This document shows, in pieces, positions 21,280 through 32,606 of a DNA stretch of 64,000 nt (position 1 is the stretch's first letter; every line of letters begins with the position of its first letter). The position numbers and the translations under genes were made by a program. Below the pieces are notes generated by a model. The model made no database searches, was not told the origin of the DNA, and worked only from the letters and a program-made list of their open reading frames with translations. The stretch comes from Ypsolopha sequella (lineage: Eukaryota; Arthropoda; Insecta; Lepidoptera; Ypsolophidae), in the NCBI GenBank assembly GCA_934047225.1, contig OW203986.1:20587221-20651220 (forward strand), given 5' to 3'.

Positions 21280-21790
21280 CTCATCGCAAGAAAGAAAGGG
21301 CACGTAAGTGACAGTTTTGACTCTTAGGCTCTTATAGCACTAGAGAGTAAAAGTTAGAATTACTTCCTGTAGTAAACCTGTTGATAGAAGACACAAAAGG
21401 AAGATCTTTGTGGTTTTGTCGAAGTTCATTCCAGAGCCGAAGAGCATGAAGGATTTGGAGAAACAATCAGTGGTATGAGCAGGGTGACAGGAGCGAAGCG
21501 TTCTGTTGCTACGGTCAATTCAAAGGACAACTCTTTCTTTTAAATAATTAGGGTAGACGAGATTGCGAAGAGCATGTAAAAGGGAAAGAAAATGCAAGTT
21601 CCTGCGAAGACAAATAGGGAGCCACTTCAACTTGTATCGAAACTCTGAGACGTGGTCATACTTGCGCAGTTCGAACATGAATCGGATGCCAAGTTCTGAA
21701 GACGCTCCACCTTATCAAGCAGCCCTTCAGTGGGATTTAGTTGAGCAACATCGGCATAATCCAGAAGGGGGGAAGAAAAAGAGATTAAGC
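21280..21790 (-). pseudogene. Decayed LINE reverse transcriptase tail
   Basis: Minus-strand reading gives PLLDYADVAQLNPTEGLLDK then VERLQNLA, shifts frame near 21690, and continues IRFMFELRKYDHVSEFRYKL, then KWLPICLRRN, NLVYPNYLKERVVL before a stop. This is the post-palm C-terminal region of a LINE. At least one frameshift and one stop. It is related by its 3' part to 17755-18129. Confidence 0.75.
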
Positions 21791-21863
21791 TATATAACGT
21801 TATTTTCGTATCCGTGGCGGGAACTTTTGAGGAGGTTGTAGGTTCAAATTTCGAAGGGCACAA

Positions 21864-22525
21864 TTCGCTTACATTAAATTATGTTAAGGTGTGTTAATTC
21901 GAAAACCATTTCAAGATTTAAGTTTAATAAGGTATTTTCGAAGTTGTGGTCTAAAAAACCTCATGATGATGAATATTTTTACGAAAAGGCTGCAACTTTC
22001 ATTTGCTTACGTGTGACGTCACTTGAGAAATGACTGTTTAGAAATGTGTCGTTTGCTATCAAGATAAATTTATAATAATTTGCTTCCGACTAATTTGTCA
22101 GCTGGATGACAGATGAGTAGACAGACAGAGACAGACCACTTTGTTTTATAAGCAATCACACATCACAATCAGTATATTGTCTAAAATTTTCAAGTGACGT
22201 CACATCGGACAATTCTTTAAAAAATCATAAAACATAATGGTTAATTTATAAACCAAAATAATGAAAACTATGTCCTAAAATGGCGTATATTCTCTGAAAA
22301 AAAAAAATCTTTAAAAATTAAATTATGAGAATTTGTGTCCGATTTACGTGTTTGGGAAAGCACGTTGAACAGTAATCCGCTTTACTTCGGTGAAGGGTCA
22401 TCTGCTGGTAAACAAATTTTAAACTAAATTTTTTAGTAACGGATTAAGTCATTTTTTTTAGATGTGCTATGAGGTCGTGTGAGTTAAAGCCTTTACTTAA
22501 AAACACTGATTTTTATATATTTAAG
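21864..22525. other. Unassigned AT-rich stretch
   Basis: Nothing recognised. Confidence 0.4.
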
Positions 22526-22529
22526 CCAA

Positions 22530-22690
22530 TAGTCCACACTCGGTACACCCGCGTTTCACCGAAGATGATTACGTCCCAACGTGATGAGTTGGTAACCCTA
22601 TCGCCGTTTTTCGGGCACAAACACACTCTTTTTTGGGCATGCAGGTTTCGTTACGATGTTTTCCTTCACCCTTAGCAAATGGTAAACAAG
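22530..22690 (+). repeat. Dispersed moth repeat, forward copy
   Basis: ccacactcggtacacccg, gattacgtcccaacgtgatg, gggcatgcaggtttcgttac and gatgttttccttcaccc. An inverted copy of its first part lies at 24620-24690. Confidence 0.65.
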
Positions 22691-22869
22691 AATTTTGGAT
22701 GGCGTGTACCCACTCTCCATTGAATTGGTTAGTGCTTGATTCAACAACTCGTAATGCACGGACATCTCTACGTGTAAAGTCTAGAGGGATTTATAATACC
22801 TATACCAAATACGAAAGCAATGGAATATTGCTCAGAACGTTGCTCTCAGAATTTTGTTTGGCACCCAAC

Positions 22870-23270
22870 AACACCTTAAGAGCCCTTATACGCCTGAATT
22901 TTTCTCAAGATTCATGTAAAAGGTAAAAATCGAATAATGAAGTCAACAGCTTACTTTCTTTATATTTGTTTTCATAAGTATTATATACTATACAGCGACA
23001 TTTAACTACATAGCTGTCATGATATCATGAATATTGCCTCGTTTTTACGCAAAATTTAACAAGTTGTATAATTTTAAGCTATCCTGGAAATAAAAAAAGA
23101 GAGAAATACAGACGACGTTCATGTAAAGAAGACTAAGATTATTTACTTTTCTACAAATAAGCAGTTACCGATTCATGAAAAACAGTTTTTACCTGAAACC
23201 ATTCCACAAAAACGGCGCTATTTTAATATCTCGCCATCCTGCACCTCTTCATGAGAGATGAGTCGGGGTG
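22870..23270 (+). repeat. Dispersed repeat copy also found in the loop at 28105-28520
   Basis: Shared blocks: attgcctcgtttttacgcaa, aagagagaaatacag, gttcatgtaaag / gttcatgttaag, and cagtttttacctgaaaccat. Same orientation in both. Confidence 0.8.
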
Positions 23271-23814
23271 CGGTTTGGTGGGGAAGAGAAATAAAGATAT
23301 GTGCAAAGTTTAATTAGGATCATAGTCATCAGGAAGTCATAAACACCTAAAGCATTTATATGGCAGCTGAGCGGGATGGCTCACCATTTACACTCCTAGG
23401 TCTAGACGTACTATGACGTCACATTGAGTGCTCAATTCCTCATATCTGGAAGGTATTGGTGCATACATAGTCTTGGTAACTTGAAATAAATGAATTATAA
23501 TTTTAATTTTTTTAATAGTGCATACCTTGTATATACTGGTCATATGTATACTGACGTAACAAGAAAATGCGATAAAACACAAGATTTACGATGGGAAAAT
23601 TTTACGTACCGGATCTGCCTGCCGAATTGAAGGAGCATATTTGCATATTCCGAACGATACGACTTCCCTTTTGCGGGTTATGTGCTTGGAATATTACGAT
23701 TCTGGCTTAGCGATCATAGAGACAAAAAGGAATGACGAAGGCCGAAAACTGTACATTGACGAAAGCCGCTGCAAGGTGAAGCTTCAAAGGCATGTTAGTA
23801 AGTATGAGTTTTAG
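23271..23814. other. Unassigned
   Basis: 23590-23815 is GC-richer (gatctgcctgccgaattgaa, cgaaagccgctgcaagg) and might be an old coding remnant; no family recognised. Confidence 0.3.
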
Positions 23815-24172
23815 TTAAGGCGATATGTAAAAGTTTTAGCGTCTCTGTTACTCCATATGCGAAAAAACTCTCAGTGCGAGAGGGACGGATTCGTGGAAAT
23901 GTACTAAAGTTGCTATCAAAATTTCGTTTAACCAGGTCCTAGATATCGTTAAAACCCATCTAATAAAATATAATTGCTGTCCATATGTCATTCTAAATTG
24001 TCAAACCAAGAGAATTGGTTCCGAAAAAGACCTCAATTCAATAAATATTTCTATCGAGCCGAATTTCTCCAATCGTGTTTTTGTTTTAACAGATCCCTAG
24101 AAAAAGAATCCAGAAATAATATAATTTTTTTTCAAAATAATACATTGTTTACTGAAGTAGATATGCACGTTC
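23815..24172 (+). repeat. 'TTAAGGCGATAT' repeat, copy 1
   Basis: Collinear with 37527-37932: gttaaggcgatatgtaaa, agggacggattcg, aaagttgctatcaaaatttt-like, catatgtcatt, tcgagccgaatttctccaat, gatccctagaaaaaga and ttactgaagtagatatgca. A partial inverted match (ctcgatagaaat ... gaggtctt) is at 52700-52735. Confidence 0.85.
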
Positions 24173-24559
24173 TTAAAGTGTCGTTTTTTTTTTTCTAGTG
24201 CCTTAAATATATCAAAGGCACTTTCTGAGAATATTAATAGCTTCCTCGTCGCCGTTCCAAGAATGTGCAACAGCGTCACCATCTGCGTCCTCCACGCAGC
24301 CTCCAATCTACATATTAGTACAGGGGGTGCAAAAGACTTATTTGGCGCTCTTGTCAAAAAACAGAGAAAACACATTTTTATAATATAATAAAACACACAA
24401 GTCATTTAAGTTAAAACTAAAATGATCTAAATATTTCTTCCGTGCAAGTGTTTTCTGCAAAGTCATTTATTACATCGTCATAATTTTGAGGTCACGATTT
24501 TGCCGCCCGGTGCAAGTGCGACCCCCCCCCCCCCCCCCTCTAAATCCAGGCCTGCCTCC
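24173..24559. other. Unassigned, ending in a run of 17 C
   Basis: The C run is at 24522-24538. An apparent short frame on the minus strand has no recognisable family. Confidence 0.4.
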
Positions 24560-24870
24560 ACGTGCGCCTTCCAGATTGTGCTAACGATGCCGATGCCCTA
24601 AAAAGCGTGTATTCGGCTCACCACCCATCACTTTGGGACGTAATAATCGTCGTTGAAACGAAGGTGTACCGAGTGTGGGCTGTGACTACATATTTTCCCC
24701 ACAGTCAAACTGTACATGCAGTTTTGTGGGTCATGTTTAGACTTAAGAAGAACCTACCTTTTTGATTAAATAAAAGTATTCATTCATTCCTTCATTCACA
24801 TTCACTTGCATTTCACAGTTCACACTGGGTGTTGCCGACACCTATAACACCCCCTCGGGGATTCATGTCA
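24560..24870 (-). repeat. Dispersed moth repeat, inverted copy
   Basis: cccatcactttgggacgtaa ... ggtgtaccgagtgtggg is the reverse complement of the 22537-22590 block. Further on, catttcacagttcacactgg and accccctcgggg match 8575-8640 inverted. Confidence 0.65.
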
Positions 24871-24873
24871 TGA

Positions 24874-24898
24874 CTATATATATATATATATATATATT
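24874..24898. repeat. (TA)n microsatellite
   Basis: About 12 TA units next to the end of the dispersed repeat. Confidence 0.9.
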
Positions 24899-25914
24899 TA
24901 TAATTTTATATTTATTTGTATTACTAGTGGTTATACCACTGCAACTTTATTTTGGAGATATCTTTACAGGATTTTACAGGTATGATAAAATGTTGTATCC
25001 ACGCTTCTGGCCCAATGGAAACAGATAAAAATTGCTTTAATATATTTCTTAGCGAAGGACTTATTTTCGTAAATATTTAGGCAAGACACAAGGGTGTAAT
25101 ATATCACGTGGTACAATGAACATAGTGGCTTGTCGTTGTCGAGTGAAGCGATCGCCCTTCGCCCAGGGGAGTTATTCTCACAATTTATTTCTCGCCGAGA
25201 CCCGGGGACTCTACTTAGAATTAGCTCTTGCCCGCGGTTTCAACCGCGCTGCATACCGATAAAGAACACAATCACTTGACCTACATCGAGAAGAGCTTTC
25301 TTTTTTAAATCGAGTGCAAGTCATAACTTTGGTTCCAGATACCGTATTGTGATATTTTAACATTATTATCGATTTTAGAATATAATTTAATCGCAAACAT
25401 TAAGCAATACGACCGTGAGAATTTCATTAAAATCCGTTTAATGGTTTTTAAATGAATCGCGGGTAAATAGGGAGATTTGTGTATTATTTTTGTGTGTTCC
25501 AAGAGACCCCTTTGAATTAAATACTTTTCAACATGTTTTTTCCCTTGTACGGACAAAGATATAAGAAACCAACACCTACTGTCAATATATATGCCTAAGG
25601 TGGCTTTTATATATACAGCCAAATTCTGTAGACTCGGTAACTGATCAGAGTTTTTTTTCTTTTTCTAACTTTCAATGCAAAAAGAAAAATAGAAAAAAAA
25701 ATTGTTCCTATGTTTGTTTCCGAACAAGTCCGAGTCAATTAGTATAGGAAGCCTAATTTTATTTTGCGTTTTTCACAAAAAGGATCTCCAGTATGAATTG
25801 GGCTATATACAGATAACATTTGGCTACATGATTAAAAGTCACCTTGTATATAGACGGTCTTGGATAAACCCGTTCTAACGGTGTTATTGTTAGATGCTAA
25901 CCCATGAAATTGGC
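24899..25914. other. AT-rich DNA with a truncated common repeat
   Basis: 25215-25250 (ttagctcttgcccgcggttt) matches the opening of the composite repeat at 14331. aaagtcaccttgtatata at 25838 matches the end of the small fold-back at 33519-33787. Nothing coding. Confidence 0.45.
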
Positions 25915-26300
25915 AAAATTTTCTTACAGACTCATGAGTTTATAATTCCTTTTTTCGATAGCTATTTCCATTATTTGTTTTTTGTTTGAAAGTTGATTTC
26001 AATTCATTGCATCTACGTATTAAATTTTGTTTTTATTTTCAGTTTGATAACTAAAATTAAACCATTAAAAACAGTTAGTCCTAAATGCCTTCCATTTCCA
26101 TGATAAGATTCGTAATAGTTTTTAATAGTTGACACTTTTCAAAAATTCAATTAATGTTGCTTTTAGCTTAATTGTCTCATTCATACACAAAATAAATTAC
26201 AATATTTGGATTTTATTTCATAAAAAAAATGCAAATATGTTAGTACTGATAATGGAGTTTCCTTCAATTCTCCATACAAAACGCCAATTTCATAAGTAAG
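25915..26300 (+). repeat. Dispersed repeat, partner of 54900-55290
   Basis: The reverse complement of 54900-55290 has the same ordered blocks: cagactcatgagtttataat, ttgatttcaa, catctacgtat, tttgtttttattttcagttt, catttccatgatgag-like and caattctccatacaaaacg-like sequence. Roughly 390 bp, family unknown. Confidence 0.75.
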
Positions 26301-27544
26301 AAACGAATATAAGTATAGATATACCTAGAAAAGTACCAACCGGTCGCAGTCACCAATCCCATTTCGGCCGTGTGAAGCGTAAATTTTATTCCGTACCGTG
26401 TACCGTCTTCGAGGTATGGAGCAGTCAGTCAACGAAATGTGAAAAGATTCCAAACTTATCTTTTCCTTTTACCGAATATACCATCGTTTCAGTTACACGC
26501 ATTTCGCTTTATTTTTCACATTTCTTTTTTATGAAAAAGTCACTGCGTAGATACAATTTATATGCTTCTATAAAAATGGGGTACGGGTACTATCTCGAAA
26601 CTATTTCTATTCAAGGGGTTTCAAGGGGTCACTCGAATGTGACATAAAGAAAATCGGGTTCGACAATAGTATTTTATGGAACTGTGATATTATTGCATGT
26701 AATATACCACTAAACCATTAAGTGGTCACGAGTGCTTGTTTAAGGGGAACGAAAATACAAACAGAAATAAAATGTCAGCTTTCGGATGATTTTGTTGCAA
26801 TAATTAGGTTACGTATAGCCATAAAAAAAATACATGTTTTTGATTGAACTTTACGGTATTCATTTTCCACAAACCACGTTAATCGATTCATATTTGTACT
26901 GTCAACGAATTTTTTTGTAACCCTCTATTGCACACTTCTTATCGATTTTGTTTCAGGTATCGCTTTCGCGATTTTGTTGGTTTTTTTTAAATAAAATTAG
27001 TGTGAATGATATCTATTCATTTTCCAAATACCACGTTATTTGGGTCAAAAAAAGCACCCCCTTTTTCCAAAAATACGTTAAACCACTGATGCAGTCAGCG
27101 GCAGCAAGATATTGTCAGTCTACGCCTAGCGTTGGCGCCTGTAAGACGTGGAATCTGTGCCCTTTTTTGCAAGCTATAAATATCTCCCAAAACTACTTCA
27201 AAACACATTGAAATTAATTTTATAAAGTAATATTTCGAGGAGCATCATATTCCTGCCGTTAAAAACTCAACAAAATATGCGTATGAGTGATTTAGCTACA
27301 TCGTGCCATAGTCATAACAACAAAACTGAATGAATTTGGAATGAATTCATACTTTTATGCGGGAAAATAATATATGTTACTCTAAAAGATTAATTTCATG
27401 ATCGTTATTGAAACCCAAATTAATTTACTTATACTTACTGAGATCTGTAACAAAGGTCAATGACCTTTTCGTGAAATTACCCTCTAGTATTGGCTCACCA
27501 TTTCAGGTCCAATAAGTGAAGTTTTTTGCAAATTATATAGGTAC
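26301..27544. other. Unassigned AT-rich stretch
   Basis: No repeat or gene recognised. A slightly GC-richer patch at 27085-27160 is not shared with other parts of the window. Confidence 0.4.
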
Positions 27545-29343
27545 ACTTACTTGGGATAAATCGCCAAGTATTTAAAATATAGAAATTTATTTTGAAATAT
27601 TTACAGTGCATGGCAAAATTATTAGATCGTAGATAATACTGTCGGTACATGTTCAGGTTCTGTTACGCAAAATGAAAACAATGAAACTCTTTTAGGATTA
27701 ATTTGTTGTCCCTATGTTTGTCTGTCTGTCCGTTTGTCTAGACAATTTTTTCTGGGTAAAATTAATAAATACCAATATTAACGGCCCTCTATAGAGCTGT
27801 AAAAACATACTTTTGACGTTTTTATTTATATTACGTTTTAGGTTTTTACGTTTTTTTTTTAGGTTTTTCATACAAATTTTCTCACTATGAAAATGTAGGG
27901 ATGAACACTTGAGATAATATTTTGCATTTAAAAGTCAACACAGAAAGGAATTGTTGAACAAATAATGTATAAAATATAAAAACCATGTTGTTTTATTCTA
28001 AACTGATTAATTATCTACTGTTCAATGTGGCGATAGCTTTGTTTATTTTTTTCCTTGAATTATTTTTTACTAAGATAACAAATAGTTTAATACAAGGTTT
28101 TCCTTAAGAGGTCTCTTTACCCCTGTATTTTTCTTAAAATTCATACAATAGGTATAAACCGAATGTGAAGTCTACAGCTTATTTTCTTCATATCTTTTTT
28201 CATGAGTATATTCTAGTGACATCTAACTACGTATCTATACAGCCCAAAAAGCAAAATTTGATAAAACACCATCATAATAGCTGTCAGGATATCGTCAATA
28301 TTGCCTCGTTTTTACGCAAAGTTTAACAAGTTTGTATATTTTTATCTATACTGGAAATAAAAAAGAGAGAAATACAGGCGTCGTTCATGTTAAGATGACT
28401 AAGTTTACACACTTTGCTAAGTATAAACAGTTACCGTTTCATGGAAAACTGTTTTTACCTGAAACCATTTCACAAATTCAATTAACTTATTTGGAATATC
28501 TTGTCATCTTGCACTTCTTGATGAGAAATACAATTTCAATAAGTAAAAATACAACTTTTAGTTAAGAAAACTTATAGTTAAAAGTCTGCTGTATGCATAA
28601 ACATATTTTTAATTATATTACAATAGTAATAAAATAATTGGCTTATCCGTCGTCGTGATACCAGCCGTAAATTTCTTAAATAATCTGATATCACGCTTAT
28701 GGAAAACCCAATTATTTTGAAGATACCATAATATCATTAAAATATGTTTATGCATATAGCAAACTTTTAACAATAAATTTTCTTAGCTAAAAGTTGTACT
28801 TTACCGTTATAATTATTTCTTAATATTTTGTTACAAATTCGGAGAAATAGCCCTTAAGGAAAACCTTGTATGAAAATATTTGTTATCTTTGTAACAAAGA
28901 AAAAAATAATAATAAACAAAGCTATCGCCACATTGAACAAACAATAAATTATTAATCCCTTTAGAATAGAACGATATGGTTTTTATATTATTTACATTAT
29001 TTGTTCTACAGTTCCTTTCTGTGCTTTCTTTCAAATGCAAAATATTATGTCAAGTGTTGATCTCTATATTTTCATAAGGAGAAAATTTGTATGAAAAAGT
29101 TAAACAAAAGGCCATAAAAACGTTATAATATGTATGTTTTACAGGGCTGTAAATATTAGCATTTATTGATTTTACTCAGAAAAATTGCCTAGACAAACGG
29201 ACAAACAGACAAACATAGGGACAGCAAATTAATCCTAAAAGAGTTTTGTTTTTTCATTTTGCGTAAAGGGACCTGAACATTTCAAACTATGATACAAATA
29301 AATTTCTATATTTTAAACACTTGGCGATTTATCCCAAGGGTAA
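27545..29343. repeat. Long inverted repeat, about 1.8 kb
   Basis: The left arm begins ttgggataaatcgccaag (27551); the right arm ends cttggcgatttatcccaag (to 29338). Arms of roughly 500-570 bp stay collinear through gttacgcaaaatgaaaac, tgtttgtctgtctgtccgtt, caatgtggcgatagctttgt and caaggttttccttaag. The loop (about 28125-28845) carries the repeat also seen at 22870 plus a smaller fold-back. Transcripts could form a long hairpin. Confidence 0.85.
28549..28801. mobile_element. Small fold-back nested in the loop
   Basis: Ends acaacttttagttaagaaaa and the inverted ttttcttagctaaaagttgt, with tatgcataaacatattttta facing its complement. About 250 bp. Confidence 0.82.
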
Positions 29344-30250
29344 ACAGGTGTCCCAAAAGTCAACGCTTTCCCTTGGAAGGCTGGTAGGCCAGCTCATGAC
29401 TGACCAGAATATCAAATTATGACCTCAGCAAAAAGTAGATAATAGTCTTCGAGTTGATGGTACTTTTATAAATTCGAATAGATCTTGAGAGTCAAAGCTA
29501 ACCAGTTCTAAATTTTAAGAATAATTTTTTTGTTGCGCAACTCTGAATAGTCCTGCTATTGATAAAGTCAAAAATAAACCTTGAAATGCTGTAACATCAG
29601 GAAGAAAAATAAAAACCCAATTTATGAGCAATTTTTTGTAATTAGGTTAGTTCGACACCACACCCTGAAAAAAAATGTTCTATGTTAGTTTTGCAAATTG
29701 TCTTAAATAACGGCTCATCAAATATTGTTTTTCAAATGATCTGGCAATTTCTGTGTATTACTTTTGAAAAAAAAGTTATTGCTATTTTACTACCAAAGGA
29801 GCTGCGTATTTTTTTAATAATTAGAATTTAGAATGAAAGAGTGGCGGGCAGTAAAATACTTGACGTTCATTAGAAATGCCATTTAACACGCGTTAGAGTG
29901 AGATAAATAGTGACGCTATTTAAAATGAGTTGGAATGAGATAGTAACGCAGTTAAACGTAGTTGAATAAGAGAGGCATAATTGATATAGGCTGCAGTAAG
30001 ATAGATAGTGACGTGGTGCATTCCTTCTGAGAATATTTGTTAGTTTCCACTTTTTGTAATAACAACTTTAGTAAAATTTTTTTGTAAAGAAATTTTTGGT
30101 CCAATTTATTTTCCCGCAAGTGTAAAACCAGCTCAACGGGCGAAAAATATTTAAAGAATGGGTAATGGTGACAATTAATCGTCACGATATTATTATGTAT
30201 CTCGAAAGGAGTGTCTGAAATGTTCCGAGGGTCAACTGATAAATCAAACA
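29344..30250. other. Unassigned AT-rich stretch
   Basis: No repeat recognised. The apparent minus-strand frame at 29952-30251 shows no family features. Confidence 0.4.
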
Positions 30251-32060
30251 CTCAAAAAACCACTTTTAGCCGACCATAATAAATTTACGTCCCGACGTGA
30301 TAGCAAGTAGGATCAATGCCGTGTGACGATGATCGAAATACACTAATAAATTAGATAAAATAAAATACGTATTACTTTTGACACTGCCTCGTCCACTCTA
30401 TTCGTATTTTTGCTATGGTGACGCGAGCTTAGAGACCGGGACGAATTTCCCCCCGCGCGCAAACGTAACATGAATTAAGCCACGCCCGGAACTGGTTTTT
30501 GTTTTGGCTATGTCATACTCTTAAGAAACGAAGTGAATCGGCACTAGATTCCCAATGGCTAATTATGTCAGTTGGACACAACCTTAGCTACGACCATATT
30601 CTTTTTTTTTAATTTCATGAAAAATGAGAAAAAGAAAGCGTACTGTTCTTTATATTTGGTCCTATAAGATTATTAAATCTTAGATGAGCCTTATTATCTT
30701 CTTATTACTTAATTTTATTATACTTTAACACTAATTCATTCTGTGAGAACCAAAGATTTCAAAAGTAAAGATAAGCCCTTAAAGTACTATTATGACAGCA
30801 AAAAAAGTTTCCACATTTACATGGGTGACGCTCACACGTTTGGAATCAGTGCTCATCTGAACACTGTGATAGTTGGACGCCTTAAGTGCACTTAAAGTTA
30901 ATCATTTTAACGTAGTCTGATCAGTTTGCTGACCGTAGGTAGACAGATTGCCGGCATTGCGCACTCATAAGTGTGCGCGCGTCGGCATTATGCATTCAAA
31001 AACAATGCAATAGATTTTAGGTGCCAGGGCTCATATAAACTTTTAAAATCTTTGGTGAGAACATTCAAAGCTGTATGGCCGATATTTTTTGCCTAGAGTC
31101 AAGGTCCTAGACCAAAGCAAACGAAGAAATATTAGTCGCCGATTGGAAATCTAAACGTGTAACAATGAATTCACGGAAAAACGGTGTTGCAATATTTATT
31201 ACTATACATTAACATTACCATATTATTATTAACATAACATTTATTACTACGAGAACAACGGAGGTACTTGTTAAACCCCTTTTGATATTGTGATTTACGT
31301 GTTATTTGCACGAGTGGCCATTCATTCTACTTTTCTATTGGGCGGTTTCTACTTTATTAGTATTGTACAATATTATATATATTTATTATTATAAATTAAT
31401 AATTTTAATTACAACATTAGTTGCAATGTTTTCAATTCTGGTAAGCAGGTGCGATAATGTCATAAAGAGACAATTCAGGGTCATAATTAATTCTCACATG
31501 TTATGCTGTTTTTTGTTCCGAATATCAATCCCTATAGATTAGCCCCAAGGGCTTAGGCGTCGCTTTTCGTTGTAGTATAGAGTGTAGGGAATGCGTTTAT
31601 TCTCGCGTATAAAGGTATTTTCCTTTGCCTTTCGCTGCGTGTGTTCGAGTAGTATGCACACAAATTTCAAGAAAAATACACTCTAGGTGGAGAATAACGA
31701 AATGCCTGAGAAAATATTCATAAAGTTCTGTTCTACGCCATTCAATACTTAAGCCAACACCAAATAAGGTTCATATTTGTAATAATTACGTTTTCATTGT
31801 GTTCCAGATCTGATAGGACGGAAGCGATCCGTAAACCGGATGGAGGTGTTCGGGGCAAATCGTAAATTTAGCGTTTTATGAGCCATTATTGCCGATAATT
31901 CTGGGCAACGTGTTTTAGCTACATAAAGATATTTCTATTATACTGTACAATTATGAGAAACAAAATGGAGCTTTTTCGAAAATGAGCAATTTGAGGATTT
32001 TTATTTTCTACGAATATTTTACCGTTATCGTTCTGTTATTTATAACGATCAGAGGTTTAA
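30251..32060. other. Unassigned, mostly AT-rich
   Basis: 30285-30310 has tacgtcccgacgtgatagca, a scrap of the repeat at 22570. Nothing else recognised. Confidence 0.4.
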
Positions 32061-32061
32061 A

Positions 32062-32312
32062 TATACAACGTGTAACAGAAAGGTGTAACCTTATTCAGCC
32101 AATGGTATAGAACAACTTTAACTAACAAACCCTGTATCTCGAAAAAAAATCAACCGTTTCATAGAAAAATGCAATGCCGCTTGGTCGAAATGTATGGAAG
32201 GGCAGGTTATTTTTTGAGATTTCTGGGTTGGTTCCATAGTAAAAGTTGTTCTATACCATTGTCTGAATAAGCTCTTCAAATATGGTTACACCTTTCTGTT
32301 ACACATTGTATA
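32062..32312. mobile_element. MITE with TA target, copy 1
   Basis: Inverted ends tacaacgtgtaacagaaagg and the inverted cctttctgttacacattgta. The interior (agttgttctataccattg) also pairs with the left side. The near relative at 36026-36290 has the same ends. TA flanks suggest a Tc1/mariner-type donor. Confidence 0.85.
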
Positions 32313-32606
32313 TAATTGCAAAATGTTTCTTTTTTTTTGTTTTTTGGGTTTCTTATTTACAGTAGACAACCAAAATACCAGACATAATATATCGTTTCGG
32401 TTATTATCGGAAAAAATATCTGTATTTGAGACGAGTGTCTCTTAAGTGAGCCTTTATTAGACCTAAAAGAAGTCAAATTACAATAGCATATGCGAAAAAA
32501 TTAATGATATTATTTGTCAAGATAAACCAAGGACCATTTTGTGGGCCCCCATCATTGATATATCAGTTAATGGCCCGTATGATCCCGCCCGCCATCGCTA
32601 TGCGGC
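32313..32606. other. Spacer between MITEs
   Basis: AT-rich, nothing recognised. Confidence 0.4.
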
